From Pseudoalteromonas luteoviolacea (GTDB lineage: Bacteria; Pseudomonadota; Gammaproteobacteria; Enterobacterales; Alteromonadaceae), in the NCBI RefSeq assembly GCF_018100925.1, contig NZ_JAGJEH010000003.1, positions 248,001 to 312,000 of the forward strand: a stretch of DNA of 64,000 nucleotides, read 5' to 3'. Every line of letters begins with the position of its first letter. Positions within the stretch are counted from its first letter, which is position 1. This document shows positions 19,062-29,273 of the stretch, piece by piece. The translations under genes and the position numbers were made by a program. The notes beneath the pieces were generated by a model. That model was given only the letters and a program-made list of their open reading frames with translations. It was not told where the DNA came from and searched no databases.

Positions 19062-20849
19062 TTACTTACCTACTTTTAATATTGCAAGGAACGCATCCTG
19101 AGGTACTTCTACGTTACCCAGTTGCTTCATGCGTTTCTTACCTTCTTTTTGCTTTTGTAATAGCTTTTTCTTACGACTCACGTCACCACCATAACATTTT
19201 GCAATTACGTTTTTACGTAACTGTTTCACTGTTGTACGGGCAATTACGTGGTTGCCAATTGCAGCCTGAATCGCAATATCAAACATCTGCCTTGGAATTA
19301 GCTCTCTCAAAGCATCAGCCAGCTGACGGCCTCGGCTCTGTGCATTATCACGGTGAACAATGATCGCAAGTGCGTCCACTCTATCACCATTAATCAAAAT
19401 ATCACAGCGAACCATGTCAGATACTTGGAAGCGTTTAAAGTTATAATCGAGTGAAGCAAAACCACGACTAGTCGATTTGAGTTTATCGAAAAAGTCCATA
19501 ACCACTTCAGCCATAGGTAATTCATAGGTTACGGCAACCTGATTACCATGATAACTCATCTTAGTTTGTACACCACGCTTCTCGATACATAGCGTAATTA
19601 CATTACCTAGGTATTCTTGTGGTACCAAGATGTTAGCTTCTACAATTGGTTCTCTGATTTCTAATATGTCATTGACCGGCGGTAAATCTGACGGGTTATC
19701 AATTTGAATTACGCCATCTTTAGTTTCAACTTCGTACACAACGGTTGGCGCTGTCGTGATAAGATCCATGTCATATTCACGCTCTAAACGCTCTTGGATA
19801 ATTTCCATGTGCAGCATGCCTAAGAAGCCACAGCGGAAACCAAAACCTAGTGCAGTCGAATTTTCAGGCTCGAAGAACAAAGATGCGTCGTTCAAGCTCA
19901 GTTTATTCAGTGCATCACGGAAGTTTTCGTAATCATCTGAAGAAATCGGGAACATACCAGCATACACTTGCGGCTTCACTTTTTGAAAGCCCGGTAATGT
20001 TTCTTCTGCAGGCGATTTTGCAAGCGTAATAGTATCACCAACTGGTGCACCATGAATGTCTTTAATGCCTGCTATGATAAAGCCAACTTCACCACTCGTT
20101 AGTACACCCGTATCGGTTTGCTTTGGCGTGAAAATACCAATTTTATCTACGATATGAACTTGCTCCGTAGACATAATTTTGATTTTTTCACCTTTACGTA
20201 ATTGACCATGCTTAATGCGTACAAGTGATACAACCCCTTGGTAAGGGTCAAACCATGAATCGATGATCAGCGCTTGTAATGGCTTATTCACATCACCTTC
20301 AGGTGGTGGGATCTCCTTTACAATCTCTTCAAGAACAGCATCAATACCAATACCGGTCTTCGCGCTACATTGAACAGCTTCTAATGCATCAATACCTACA
20401 ATTTCTTCGATCTCTTCTGCAACGCGCAGTGGGTCGGCTTGTGGTAAGTCAATCTTATTCAGAATTGGAACGACTTCTAAGTCCATTTCAATTGCTGTGT
20501 AACAGTTAGCAAGCGTCTGTGCCTCAACACCTTGACCTGCATCGACTACTAATAATGCACCTTCACATGCAGCCAATGAACGTGACACTTCATAAGTGAA
20601 GTCAACGTGTCCTGGTGTGTCGATAAAGTTTAATTGATAGGTTTCGCCATCTTGTGCGGTATAGTTCAAGGTAACACTTTGCGCTTTAATCGTAATACCG
20701 CGCTCACGCTCGAGTTCCATTGAATCCAGTACTTGCTGCTGCATTTCGCGGTCTGACAAGCCACCGCATACCTGGATTAAGCGGTCCGAAAGTGTCGATT
20801 TTCCATGATCTATATGGGCTATAATTGAAAAGTTACGGATATGCTTCAT
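19062..20849 (-). CDS. lepA: Elongation factor 4 (LepA)
   Basis: A 595-residue translational GTPase that acts on stalled or mistranslocated ribosomes. G1 is [15 protein letters not shown]3 DTPGHVDF and G4 NKID. The EF-G-like domains follow, and the C-terminal domain unique to LepA ends with the Lys-rich [14 protein letters not shown] segment. It is the first gene of the lepA-lepB-rnc-era-recO-pdxJ block and lies 67 bases downstream of rseC. Confidence 0.97.
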   Translation of the reverse strand: MKHIRNFSIIAHIDHGKSTLSDRLIQVCGGLSDREMQQQVLDSMELERERGITIKAQSVTLNYTAQDGETYQLNFIDTPGHVDFTYEVSRSLAACEGALLVVDAGQGVEAQTLANCYTAIEMDLEVVPILNKIDLPQADPLRVAEEIEEIVGIDALEAVQCSAKTGIGIDAVLEEIVKEIPPPEGDVNKPLQALIIDSWFDPYQGVVSLVRIKHGQLRKGEKIKIMSTEQVHIVDKIGIFTPKQTDTGVLTSGEVGFIIAGIKDIHGAPVGDTITLAKSPAEETLPGFQKVKPQVYAGMFPISSDDYENFRDALNKLSLNDASLFFEPENSTALGFGFRCGFLGMLHMEIIQERLEREYDMDLITTAPTVVYEVETKDGVIQIDNPSDLPPVNDILEIREPIVEANILVPQEYLGNVITLCIEKRGVQTKMSYHGNQVAVTYELPMAEVVMDFFDKLKSTSRGFASLDYNFKRFQVSDMVRCDILINGDRVDALAIIVHRDNAQSRGRQLADALRELIPRQMFDIAIQAAIGNHVIARTTVKQLRKNVIAKCYGGDVSRKKKLLQKQKEGKKRMKQLGNVEVPQDAFLAILKVGK

Positions 20850-20916
20850 ATACTGGATTCTAAACTTCTGTTATTCACAAATAGAGATTAAACGCCCATT
20901 TTACAATTTATTTGAC

Positions 20917-21366
20917 TCAATCACCATCTATTTGCGTGACTGGAAGGCTAATTGGATAAATTTTTATCACTTTTACCTCATGTTTTAGGCTTTGCCCCTT
21001 CATTTTCGCTATCACAAACCCAATGGCAGCAAACACTATGGCAAAGCCTATCTGACCAAGTTCAGGTAAAGAAAAAATAAGTAACGCGCTAAACATGCCT
21101 AAAAACGCCATTAACAAGGGTAGCAAATAGACCCACAAGGCATGCTGTACAACTTTACTGTCATCCAATGCGAGTTTCACTTTTTGCCCGACGTTGAGTT
21201 GGTATGAATTTGGTAAGGGGAATGCTTTTTTGTGAGTACCAAAAAGCTTGCTAAACACTTGAGAGCCACATTTACCATTGCAGCCCTCGCATGCGGGTTT
21301 CTGTTCTGAAATCAGCCAAGCTGTGTTTCCTTTTAGCTCAGACACCGTGAGTGTTTGTTCTATCAT
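20917..21366 (-). CDS. rseC: SoxR-reducing / sigmaE-linked protein RseC
   Basis: A 149-residue inner-membrane protein. The N-terminus carries a Cys cluster (Cys26, Cys29, Cys33 in PACEGCNGKCG), and two membrane segments lie at about 70-115. RseC affects sigmaE activity weakly in E. coli and is related to RsxC-associated reducing proteins. Its start overlaps the rseB stop by four bases, so translation is likely coupled. Confidence 0.92.
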   Translation of the reverse strand: MIEQTLTVSELKGNTAWLISEQKPACEGCNGKCGSQVFSKLFGTHKKAFPLPNSYQLNVGQKVKLALDDSKVVQHALWVYLLPLLMAFLGMFSALLIFSLPELGQIGFAIVFAAIGFVIAKMKGQSLKHEVKVIKIYPISLPVTQIDGD

Positions 21367-22316
21367 AAGGAACGCTTTACAGATTCAGCAATAATTTTAG
21401 CCGTTTCTACAGGAATTTTACCGACCACAGAGACATCAAATGCCCCGGCGTTGTGCACATACACGGTGGTCGCGCCAGAAGTAAGTGCACCACTCGCTCG
21501 CTGCCCAGTCAATGGTCTTTGAACAAATACAGACACTTCAACCAATCCATCCGAATAGAGAAAATAATCCGCAAGCTCATTATTCAAATCTAGCTTGTGC
21601 CTGTCAGCTTTAAGTAACTTAAAGCCACTCGGTAGCCATCCAATTTGCCAATTATTTTGTTGCTTGACAGGTCCGTCATCAGACAGCGCTGCAATTGGAG
21701 TTGGCAGCGTCTTCTCTTTCAATTCCAGTAGCTGGCTAGCTGGTCGCTCTGTGACTGAGATATGAGTCAACTGCAGCTGCTCTAATACCTCTGAGTCTTG
21801 ATTAACATACGCGGCTTTCAATAATAGCGCTGATTGCAAATCAACCCACAGCCAATAGTTAAATTTACTTTCATCTTTCGCCACCAGCCTAACCAATTGA
21901 GCAGGCCTGCCGGCAATACGCTCTTTCCCTCCAAGGACAAACTCATAGCTCGAGTCCAATGTACTAATATCGCGTAGCAGTACCTCAGGAATTGGCCCGG
22001 CGATCACATCTGTACTTAAAGAGTAAGGCTCTGTTTGTGGTTCAAAGTAAGTCACCACATCGTCTACTCTCACAACTTCTAAGCCAGCGCCGTTTAATAA
22101 AGTCAGAATTTCTAAATCAGTTTGCTCTACTTGCCCATGTAACCACCGATATGGTTCCATGCCTTTGCCTTTAACAACGACAAAAGATGCGTCAAAATTT
22201 CTCTCTTGCACCGCTGAAGACATATCTTTTAGGAGTTGCCGTGCATTGATAGTTTCGTTGGCGAATACCTGAGTGCTTAGCACGACACTCAGTACAACCG
22301 CGAGCCATTTAATCAA
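21363..22316 (-). CDS. rseB: Sigma-E negative regulator RseB
   Basis: A 317-residue periplasmic protein with a signal peptide ending near VFA. The MucB/RseB fold is recognised by the LLKDMSSAVQERNFDASFV start, the PYRWLHG segment and the YFLYSDGLVEVSVFV region. RseB binds RseA and shields it from DegS; misplaced lipopolysaccharide and unfolded porins release it. It sits three bases after rseA. Confidence 0.95.
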   Translation of the reverse strand: MIKWLAVVLSVVLSTQVFANETINARQLLKDMSSAVQERNFDASFVVVKGKGMEPYRWLHGQVEQTDLEILTLLNGAGLEVVRVDDVVTYFEPQTEPYSLSTDVIAGPIPEVLLRDISTLDSSYEFVLGGKERIAGRPAQLVRLVAKDESKFNYWLWVDLQSALLLKAAYVNQDSEVLEQLQLTHISVTERPASQLLELKEKTLPTPIAALSDDGPVKQQNNWQIGWLPSGFKLLKADRHKLDLNNELADYFLYSDGLVEVSVFVQRPLTGQRASGALTSGATTVYVHNAGAFDVSVVGKIPVETAKIIAESVKRSL

Positions 22317-22319
22317 GAT

Positions 22320-22925
22320 TTAATTTTCCTCTTGTTTATCCTTTTCTGTCTGTTTTGTATTCTTAGACAGAGCATGTGCCATTCTAGATTGGCGTTGGTG
22401 TTCTAATACCAGGGCACCAATGCGTTGCTTTTGCAATTCTCTAACACCGCGCTCTGCTGATTGCATTGCCGGTTCTGACGATAAGCTCACTGGCGCAACA
22501 GTGCCTGTTAAAGGCATTGATTGTAACATAGGCGCTTGTGCATCAATGTTATTTTGAGGTGTAAAGTTGTTAACCCCAATGACAGTACATAATGCAACAC
22601 TCGCCGCTATAGCTACTTGAGATAAAGGCCGGCGCCAAAAAGACATTTGCACCACATTGCTATTTTCACTTTGCTGCTTTTGTGCGTGCTCTTCTTCAGT
22701 CATGTTGTAAACAGGTTCATCTGCAATCGCAGCAGCGACACTCGCTGTAATATCGATACACGGCGTCGATTGCTCTTTTTGCCTCATAACATCGCCAATC
22801 AGCGCGTAGCGAGCAAATTTATCTGCATCTAATTGAGCTTGGTTCCTCATATTGAGTTCACGCTCTGCGTCTAAAATCTCAGACGTCATTTGCTCATTGT
22901 TTACATCAAACTTTGACTGCGTCAT
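22320..22925 (-). CDS. rseA: Anti-sigmaE factor RseA
   Basis: A 201-residue single-pass inner-membrane protein. The cytoplasmic sigma-binding domain is at 1-98, with the membrane segment near 102-119 (LSQVAIAASVALCTVIGV) and the rest periplasmic. The C-terminus is highly charged (KNTKQTEKDKQEEN). It holds sigmaE inactive until cleaved by DegS and RseP. It follows rpoE with no intergenic base, the classical coupled arrangement. Confidence 0.95.
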   Translation of the reverse strand: MTQSKFDVNNEQMTSEILDAERELNMRNQAQLDADKFARYALIGDVMRQKEQSTPCIDITASVAAAIADEPVYNMTEEEHAQKQQSENSNVVQMSFWRRPLSQVAIAASVALCTVIGVNNFTPQNNIDAQAPMLQSMPLTGTVAPVSLSSEPAMQSAERGVRELQKQRIGALVLEHQRQSRMAHALSKNTKQTEKDKQEEN

Positions 22926-23507
22926 TTAATCTTTACCTATGAGTGGGTTAATATTTTTATCAATGGCTTCACGTGCCCGAAAAATCCGCGACCTGACGGT
23001 TCCGACAGGACACTCCATTACCACAGCGATTTCTTCATAACTCATCCCTTCGATTTCCCTTAAAGTGATCGCTGTCTTCAAGTCATCTGGTAACTCGTCT
23101 ATGGTTTTAAAGATGACTGCTTTAATTTCATCGCTCAATAACAGACTTTCCGGCGAAGCATTAGACCGTAATTGATCTGCTCCATCGTAAACCTCTGCTT
23201 CTTCAGCATCGATATCGCTCGCAGGCGCTTTTCGCCCCTGAGATACTAAATAATTTTTAGAGCAGTTTACCGCGATCCTGTACAGCCAAGTATAAAAAGC
23301 ACTGTCTCCGCGAAAGTTTGGCAATGCCCTATACGCTTTGATAAATGCCTCTTGGGCCACATCGGCCACATCACCTGAATTAGATACATATCGAGAGATC
23401 AACGCCGCCACCTTATTTTGATATTTGGCAACCAATAAGTTAAAGGCGTTTTTATCTCCTTGCTGAACTTTTCTAACTAATTCTAAATCCAAATCCTGCT
23501 CGTTCAT
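22926..23507 (-). CDS. rpoE: RNA polymerase sigmaE factor
   Basis: A 193-residue ECF sigma factor. Region 2 contains DVAQEAFIKAYRALPNFRGDS and the following FYTWLYRIAVNCSKNYL; region 4 contains LREIEGMSYEEIA and GTVRSRIFRARE. It controls the envelope stress response. It leads the rpoE-rseA-rseB-rseC operon and is divergent from nadB, as in E. coli. A sigmaE-type promoter upstream suggests that it activates itself. Confidence 0.97.
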   Translation of the reverse strand: MNEQDLDLELVRKVQQGDKNAFNLLVAKYQNKVAALISRYVSNSGDVADVAQEAFIKAYRALPNFRGDSAFYTWLYRIAVNCSKNYLVSQGRKAPASDIDAEEAEVYDGADQLRSNASPESLLLSDEIKAVIFKTIDELPDDLKTAITLREIEGMSYEEIAVVMECPVGTVRSRIFRAREAIDKNINPLIGKD

Positions 23508-23572
23508 TCGAGCCGGTACTCCTCTTTGTTATTACTTATATTTGCGCAGTGTTGCCATCATTTTACAGCTAG

Positions 23573-23599
23573 TCTGACTGTACCATGAATAAAAAGTTC
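23573..23599 (-). promoter_or_regulatory. SigmaE-type promoter of rpoE
   Basis: Read on the minus strand: GAACTT (23594-23599), a 16-base spacer, then TCAGA (23573-23577). This matches the sigmaE pattern of an AACTT -35 and a TC-based -10 with 16-base spacing. It lies 66 bases upstream of the rpoE ATG, where an autoregulatory promoter is expected. Confidence 0.6.
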
Positions 23600-23754
23600 T
23601 GTTTTTTTAATATTTTTTTTAAAATACTCCGTATTACTTCGTCGTAGACGATACACAACTACTATTTTTATCTCGTACCAGCGAACATTATTGATATATG
23701 ATAGACGCAATTTTTGTAGTTGTAATAAAACTTTAAAAGCTAAGAACCACTAAC

Positions 23755-25350
23755 ATGAAGAAAAAAATGCAGCATCAGACAGATGTAATTATTGTCGGTA
23801 GCGGCGCAGCCGGACTAAGCCTCGCTCTTTCTTTGGCAAATCATTGCCAAGTTACTGTAATCAGTAAGGGGGATTTAAAGGAAGGTTCAACACTTTACGC
23901 CCAAGGCGGCATTGCAGCTGTGTTTGACAAAAAGAACGACAGTATAGAATCTCATGTTGAAGATACCTTGAAAGCCGGTGGTGGTTTGTGCGACAGAGAA
24001 GCCGTTCATTACACAGCTTCTAACGCAAAAAAATGCCTCAAGTGGTTAATTGAGCAAGGCGTGCCATTTGATATGGAGTTTGATAGCAAAGGCAAAGAAC
24101 GCTATCACCTCACTCGCGAAGGCGGTCACAGCCATAGACGCATTTTACACGCAGCCGACGCGACAGGAAAAGCGGTGCAAACAACCTTGGTTGACCGCGT
24201 ACTCGAACACGCCAATATTACCGTGCTTGAGCAATACAATGCGATTGATCTCATCACCGACAAAACCGCTGATGATAAAAGGGTCAACGGACTTTATGTA
24301 TACAACCGTAAACACAACTGTGTAGAGTCTATTGCAGGAAAATATGTCGCCCTTGCCACAGGTGGTGCAAGTAAAGTTTACCTGTATACATCAAACCCAG
24401 ATGTTTCAAGTGGGGATGGTATAGCCATGGCGTGGCGCGCAGGCTGTAAAGTCGCCAACATGGAGTTTAACCAATTCCACCCTACCAGCTTGTACCACCC
24501 TGAATTGCAGAACTTTTTGATCACCGAAGCTATGCGAGGTGAAGGTGCGCATTTAAAACGCCCTGATGGCACGCGATTTATGCCCGACTTCGATGAGCGA
24601 GAAGAGCTTGCTCCACGAGATGTCGTAGCCAGGGCAATTGACTACGAGATGAAACGATTAGGTGCGAATTGTGTATATTTGGATATCTCACATAAGAACA
24701 AAGATTTCATTATCGAACACTTCCCGACTATTTATGCAAAATGTCTAAGTGTCGGGCTAGATATCACCAAAGAACCTATTCCTGTAGTACCCGCGGCACA
24801 CTATACGTGTGGCGGCGTAATGACTGATTTTAATGGTAAAACGGATATATCAAACCTCTATGCGATAGGTGAAGTCGCTTACACGGGTCTGCACGGCGCA
24901 AACCGTATGGCAAGTAATTCACTGCTTGAGTGTATTGTATTCGCCCATGCAGCAGCTCAGGATATTCTTTCAAATATAGATACTCAACCCGACATATCCG
25001 CTTTGTCCCCTTGGGATGAAAGTAAAGTTAGTGACTCTGATGAAGAGGTAGTCATCACACACAATTGGCATGAGCTTAGACTGTTTATGTGGGATTATGT
25101 TGGTATTGTCCGCTCAACAAAACGATTGGAGCGAGCGCTTAGACGGGTTGAGTTGTTACAACAAGAAATACACGAGTATTATGCAAACTTCCGAGTCAGC
25201 AATAATCTATTGGAACTTAGAAACCTTGTGCAAGTCGCTGAGCTTATCATTCGCAGCGCATTGGCAAGAACGGAAAGTCGAGGTCTTCACTACACTCTAG
25301 ATTATCCAGAGCAACACAGCCAGCCCAAGCCAACAATTTTGACGCCCTAG
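23755..25350 (+). CDS. nadB: L-aspartate oxidase
   Basis: A 531-residue FAD enzyme that oxidises aspartate to iminoaspartate, the first step of de novo NAD synthesis. It has an N-terminal dinucleotide-binding motif ([15 protein letters not shown]) and the succinate dehydrogenase-like signature around [18 protein letters not shown], and it aligns closely with E. coli NadB throughout. A second ATG at codon 5 is also possible. It is divergent from rpoE and convergent with ygfX, with one base between the stops and no terminator hairpin visible. Confidence 0.97.
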   Translation: MKKKMQHQTDVIIVGSGAAGLSLALSLANHCQVTVISKGDLKEGSTLYAQGGIAAVFDKKNDSIESHVEDTLKAGGGLCDREAVHYTASNAKKCLKWLIEQGVPFDMEFDSKGKERYHLTREGGHSHRRILHAADATGKAVQTTLVDRVLEHANITVLEQYNAIDLITDKTADDKRVNGLYVYNRKHNCVESIAGKYVALATGGASKVYLYTSNPDVSSGDGIAMAWRAGCKVANMEFNQFHPTSLYHPELQNFLITEAMRGEGAHLKRPDGTRFMPDFDEREELAPRDVVARAIDYEMKRLGANCVYLDISHKNKDFIIEHFPTIYAKCLSVGLDITKEPIPVVPAAHYTCGGVMTDFNGKTDISNLYAIGEVAYTGLHGANRMASNSLLECIVFAHAAAQDILSNIDTQPDISALSPWDESKVSDSDEEVVITHNWHELRLFMWDYVGIVRSTKRLERALRRVELLQQEIHEYYANFRVSNNLLELRNLVQVAELIIRSALARTESRGLHYTLDYPEQHSQPKPTILTP

Positions 25351-25351
25351 C

Positions 25352-25762
25352 TTACTTGGCTTGCAAGGCAATGCGGCTCAGGTGTGACCAAGCATCCGAG
25401 CCCATTGCACTAGCCATAAACGCTAACCTAACCTTCTCGCCAGACTCGCAACGCACTTCCACAATTAATAACGACGCAAATACTTTGCCGTAGCTTATCG
25501 TACCTTCGCTATGCTTAGCTTCACTGGCTAATTTAAACCAGATATCCTTTTCAATCAGTGTAATATCGCCCTCTTTGGGCATTATTTTAGTGCAGGTAAA
25601 CAATGCATGACGATAACCCAAATAACAGAGTGTTAAATGTAACCACCACAGTTCTGGAATTAAGACGAGTAACAAGAAGGCAAAAATCACAAAAAAGACC
25701 GCAAGCACTTTGCGGTCTACATAATTATTTTTAAAAGCAATGCTATACGCGAACTCGGTCAA
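25352..25762 (-). CDS. ygfX: YgfX/CptA-like membrane protein
   Basis: A 136-residue protein with two closely spaced membrane segments (AVFFVIFAFLLLVLIP and the following hydrophobic stretch) and a soluble C-terminus. It sits directly after sdhE and overlaps it by 20 bases, the position of YgfX. In E. coli YgfX/CptA was reported as an inhibitor of cytoskeletal proteins and is also linked to SdhE. The apparent start is TTG at 25762, with no upstream ATG in frame. Assignment relies on context and topology as much as on sequence. Confidence 0.75.
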   Translation of the reverse strand: MTEFAYSIAFKNNYVDRKVLAVFFVIFAFLLLVLIPELWWLHLTLCYLGYRHALFTCTKIMPKEGDITLIEKDIWFKLASEAKHSEGTISYGKVFASLLIVEVRCESGEKVRLAFMASAMGSDAWSHLSRIALQAK

Positions 25763-25994
25763 GAATAAATTGCACCATTTTGCTTAAATCCGGGTGCGGG
25801 CATTTCTCGTGTCCCATAAACCATGCAAATAAGTCCGGATCCTCAACTTCTAACAAACGCTGAAAAGTGAGTTTATCTGTATCGCTGAGTTGATCATAAG
25901 CTTCATCAACGAATGGCTCAAGCAATACATCTAGCTCTAACATGCCTCGACGACAGGCCCACTTAATGCGGGGTTTAGGATACAATTGTTCCAT
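25743..25994 (-). CDS. sdhE: Succinate dehydrogenase flavinylation factor SdhE
   Basis: An 83-residue protein that helps attach FAD covalently to SdhA. The family motif RGMLELD (RGxxE) is intact near residue 16, and the downstream DPDLFAWFMGH segment is conserved. The ATG at 25994 gives a protein of usual length; an in-frame TTG 33 bases upstream would add 11 poorly conserved residues. It is followed by ygfX. Confidence 0.93.
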   Translation of the reverse strand: MEQLYPKPRIKWACRRGMLELDVLLEPFVDEAYDQLSDTDKLTFQRLLEVEDPDLFAWFMGHEKCPHPDLSKMVQFILDRVRV

Positions 25995-26233
25995 ATTGCT
26001 TAAATACCTCTTATCTAGAACATACAAATCTCGCCAAGCAGTATAACCGCAATTAGTCGTTGGGGAAAATCAGATCGCTACTCATTTGCGCTAACTCAAC
26101 AAGCGCAGTTAAAAAGCAGCTGTACACTGCATAGTCATTGTTAAGAATTATTGTCATTTGATCTTGCTTTTGCCTACCTCAAGACCCATTTATCAGGTAA
26201 CATAATCTAAAATATTTACGCAGGATCAGCTTG

Positions 26234-27142
26234 ATGGCCACAGTATACCAACTCCCTCTTCGCTTGCTCTTAGTATCCGGACAAGACAAACTCAGCTACC
26301 TTCACGGACAAGTAACACAAGATATGAACTTAGTTCAAGATAATAACTTTCTTTGGACTGGTCACTGTAGCCCGAAAGGTAAGTTATGGGCGGCGCTGCG
26401 CGTATTGCGTTTAGATGATGCATTTTGCTTGTTAGGCTCACAGCCAGAGGCCGAAGCAGCATGTCGTGAGTTAAGTAAATACGGCGTCTTTGCTAAGGTA
26501 GACATTAACTTGTCCGAACACCAATGTTTTGGTGTACTGGCCGATTCATTTGATGAAGTTTGCCACACCTTCAATTTGCAGTTTGATACAGACAATAATG
26601 CCTGTTCATTTAATGGCGGTAAAGCCTTAAAAATAGATGACAGTAGCCTAATTTTAATTCTCGAAAATACGACCTCTCTACCTACAGAATATACCGTAGA
26701 GCTTGATTCTACCACGTTTGAGGTCCGTGATATTCTCGCTGGTGAACCGCAACTCGGTGAGCATGGCATAGATGAATTTGTGCCACAAATGGTCAACCTA
26801 CAAGCGCTAAACGGCATTAGCTTTAAAAAGGGCTGCTATACTGGTCAAGAGACTGTTGCCCGTATGCGTTATTTAGGTAAGAACAAACGCGCCATGTTCA
26901 TTGTTCAAGGACAATCAGAATCAAGTATCGAAGTACAAGATCTTGAAATGCAGCTTGATGAAGGCAATTGGCGCCGGGCTGGCAAGGTTATCCGCCAAAC
27001 ATATGATGCGGCAACAAAAACATACTATGCATTGGCCGTTTTACCTAACGACCTAGAAAATTCAGCTGTACTGAGGCCGAAAGATAACCTTTCAGTATCG
27101 CTAAACATCAAGGCTTTGCCTTACTCTATAGAAGATAATTAA
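26234..27142 (+). CDS. ygfZ: tRNA-modifying / folate-binding protein YgfZ
   Basis: A 302-residue protein related to glycine cleavage T-protein, binding folate and needed for normal activity of some iron-sulfur enzymes such as MiaB. The family hallmark KGCYTGQE with its conserved Cys is present (about residue 198). I chose the ATG at 26234, with AGGA eight bases upstream, rather than the TTG one codon earlier. It is divergent from sdhE, a common gammaproteobacterial arrangement, and followed by slyD after ten bases. Confidence 0.93.
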   Translation: MATVYQLPLRLLLVSGQDKLSYLHGQVTQDMNLVQDNNFLWTGHCSPKGKLWAALRVLRLDDAFCLLGSQPEAEAACRELSKYGVFAKVDINLSEHQCFGVLADSFDEVCHTFNLQFDTDNNACSFNGGKALKIDDSSLILILENTTSLPTEYTVELDSTTFEVRDILAGEPQLGEHGIDEFVPQMVNLQALNGISFKKGCYTGQETVARMRYLGKNKRAMFIVQGQSESSIEVQDLEMQLDEGNWRRAGKVIRQTYDAATKTYYALAVLPNDLENSAVLRPKDNLSVSLNIKALPYSIEDN

Positions 27143-27152
27143 CGGAAATACT

Positions 27153-27638
27153 ATGAAAGTTGCTCAAAATGCAGTGGTAAAAATGCATTACGCGGTTTTA
27201 GATGATGACCAAAATACCATTGATAATACATTTGATGAAGATCCACTAGAATTTATCATCGGCACTGGTTTTTTAATCGAAGGCTTAGAAAATGCACTTA
27301 TTGACAAACAAGCTGGTGACAAAGTCAGCGTGACTGTAAAACCAGAAGAAGGCTACGGTGAGCGCAATGACAACCTAACTCAAGCAGTACCAAAGAGCAT
27401 GTTTGAAGGTATTGATGTTGAAGTCGGTATGCAATTTCGTGCCACTACAGATGAAGGTGAGCAAGCTGTTATTGTGATAGGTGTCGAAGGTGATGAAGTC
27501 ATAGTCGATGGTAACCACCCTCTGTCAGGTCTTACTTTGCATTTTGATGTCGAAATTTTGGAAGTGCGCGAAGCAACAGCTGATGAGCTAGAGCATGGTC
27601 ACGTGCATGGCGCGGGCGGCTGCGGCCACGACCATTAA
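27153..27638 (+). CDS. slyD: FKBP-type peptidyl-prolyl isomerase SlyD-like
   Basis: A 161-residue FKBP with the inserted-in-flap domain of SlyD. The N-terminal FKBP half contains FIIGTGFLIEGLENAL and the insert YGERNDNLTQAVP. The C-terminal tail is His-rich with Cys (GHVHGAGGCGHDH), a potential Ni2+ site as in SlyD proteins that aid hydrogenase maturation. It probably acts as a folding chaperone and prolyl isomerase in the cytoplasm. It forms a transcription unit with ygfZ and ends at a terminator. Confidence 0.93.
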   Translation: MKVAQNAVVKMHYAVLDDDQNTIDNTFDEDPLEFIIGTGFLIEGLENALIDKQAGDKVSVTVKPEEGYGERNDNLTQAVPKSMFEGIDVEVGMQFRATTDEGEQAVIVIGVEGDEVIVDGNHPLSGLTLHFDVEILEVREATADELEHGHVHGAGGCGHDH

Positions 27639-27640
27639 AA

Positions 27641-27661
27641 AAAGCGCCTACGAGGCGCTTT
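27641..27661. terminator. Terminator between slyD and the convergent PH-like gene
   Basis: An 8-bp stem (27641-27648 with 27654-27661) with a 5-base loop is followed by a T-rich stretch on the plus strand and preceded by an A-run. The stop codon of the convergent gene lies inside the hairpin. Confidence 0.85.
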
Positions 27662-28106
27662 CTTCTTGTACTTCTTGTTTAACTTTTTCTTTTAACGCTT
27701 CGAGCAAGCCAGCTTGATCTGATGTGCCTAAACGATATTTAGTGCCATCCACCATATTGACTTCTATCGCTTTAAACCCAGACACACTATAAACCCAACC
27801 ATCATGGGAAATTCTTATTCCGATACCATGTCTAAATGAGTTGGTGACTGCGCGCACGGATTCAATGTCTTCAAAGCGAATTGTTTTTTTCGCCACTTTT
27901 GGCCCAAACCACCAGCTCAACTGTTGTGCCGTTGTATCAACTTTAATCGTCAAACCATAGAAGGCAATTGCAACCAGAACTAAAATGATGCCAAAGGCAA
28001 TAACCCCTACATTTTCGCCAAGCAGTATAAACCCCATCACAACAAAAGTACTTAGCCAAGCCAAGATCCCAAAAATTGCCCATGCGAGCTGCGTTTTTTG
28101 ATACAT
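27648..28106 (-). CDS. Membrane protein with bacterial PH-like domain
   Basis: A 152-residue protein. Two membrane segments fill residues 8-52, followed by a soluble domain whose beta-strand pattern (TTAQQLSWWFGPKVAKKTIRF, EDIESVRAV, GIGIRIS, YSVSGFKAIEVNMVDG) resembles the bacterial PH-like (bPH) fold. The role is unknown. It is encoded six bases downstream of the DUF481 gene and is probably cotranscribed with it. Confidence 0.6.
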   Translation of the reverse strand: MYQKTQLAWAIFGILAWLSTFVVMGFILLGENVGVIAFGIILVLVAIAFYGLTIKVDTTAQQLSWWFGPKVAKKTIRFEDIESVRAVTNSFRHGIGIRISHDGWVYSVSGFKAIEVNMVDGTKYRLGTSDQAGLLEALKEKVKQEVQEESAS

Positions 28107-28112
28107 ATTGCC

Positions 28113-28937
28113 TCAATCAAAACCATAAACAAATGTCACACCAAACTCGGTATCTACTTTGCTTTTATTTTCTTCTGGATCGGAATTATACCGATAAGTA
28201 TACGAAACCTTAAGTGACAAGCCTTCAATAACTTGGCTAATTAATGCTGTTTCAGAAAAACTCCTAGCACCGAGTCCAGACACAGATCTTTCGTAGCTAA
28301 AATCTTGATTAAACCGCGTCCGTTTTGAAATATTGCGCTCCCATTGCAGTGAGGCACGCAATAAGTACCCTCGTTCGACTCTCTCTTGGTGTGGAAGCAA
28401 TTCAGATTCATTGTCAACCCGGTATATTAGGACACCAGGTCCAAAATGAAAGTCGACTGTATTCTTACGTCCTTCAAATATGCGGTTGCCATACCCTACA
28501 ACAAAGGTCGATGTATATTCTCGGCCATTAAACTCATCAACTTCGTAATCACCGTAAAGAAAAAATGATTCGTTATCTATGCCAAACTTATAACTTGTTT
28601 GCGCAGACACAAAGTAACGTGACGCAGTTTCATCTTCAATACCGGTTTCAATATCTGTTTCATCTGCGTAGTGACCATCAATTTTAAATTGGTTACGCCA
28701 ATGTTGAAAATCCTGATAGAGGTTACCTTTTAATTTAAATGAGGAGTTTTTAGTATTACCACTGTTCGCAATAAACCCAAACTCAACATCACCATATAAA
28801 AATTCACCTTTATGCAATTCGTGGATCTCTTCTTCAGATAACTCGCCATATTCATGAAAGTCTTCAAAAGGATCAACAGCATACGCCTGAGTACAGCATA
28901 ATGCAGATATAAATAGGAGTAACTTCTCTTTTTTCAC
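28113..28937 (-). CDS. DUF481 outer-membrane beta-barrel protein
   Basis: A 274-residue exported protein (signal peptide ending near AYA). It has the DUF481/YdiY pattern: GDVEFGFIANSGNTKNSSF, followed by repeated amphipathic strands and a C-terminal aromatic residue (FVYGFD), typical of a porin-like outer-membrane barrel. The substrate is unknown. It lies between a DUF440 gene and a PH-like membrane protein on the same strand. Confidence 0.82.
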   Translation of the reverse strand: MKKEKLLLFISALCCTQAYAVDPFEDFHEYGELSEEEIHELHKGEFLYGDVEFGFIANSGNTKNSSFKLKGNLYQDFQHWRNQFKIDGHYADETDIETGIEDETASRYFVSAQTSYKFGIDNESFFLYGDYEVDEFNGREYTSTFVVGYGNRIFEGRKNTVDFHFGPGVLIYRVDNESELLPHQERVERGYLLRASLQWERNISKRTRFNQDFSYERSVSGLGARSFSETALISQVIEGLSLKVSYTYRYNSDPEENKSKVDTEFGVTFVYGFD

Positions 28938-28955
28938 TCGACAACAGACTCTTTT

Positions 28956-29273
28956 TTATTGCTTCCAAACTACATGGCAAAATGGCGCATCTAAGTCTCG
29001 ACTGATCAATACCTTTGCAAACACCTCATCACCGTCTTCAAATTCAACGCCGATTGTGACCTGTACAAAATGCTCACGTTCAGCTTCTTGCTCAAATGCC
29101 ACGACAGCGTGCCAACTATCATCGACATCCGCTTCTTCAATAAAGCCAAACTCTTCTCTGTGTTCATTAAATACATCGATATCTTCTTGAGATAAATTTT
29201 CTGGAGCCAACTCAAGAAAAATATCATATGCCTGATGTGTTACTTCTTCAATACTGCTTAGTCTTGCTGACAT
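28956..29273 (-). CDS. DUF440 / HI1450-type acidic protein
   Basis: A 105-residue strongly acidic protein matching the YciU/HI1450 family along its length (EEVTHQAYDIFLELAPENL; the C-terminal CHVVWKQ). HI1450 was proposed to mimic double-stranded DNA because of its surface charge; this role is not firmly established. The ATG at 29273 with AGGGG seven bases upstream is preferred to the start at 29288. It heads a likely three-gene unit with the DUF481 and PH-like genes. Confidence 0.85.
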   Translation of the reverse strand: MSARLSSIEEVTHQAYDIFLELAPENLSQEDIDVFNEHREEFGFIEEADVDDSWHAVVAFEQEAEREHFVQVTIGVEFEDGDEVFAKVLISRDLDAPFCHVVWKQ

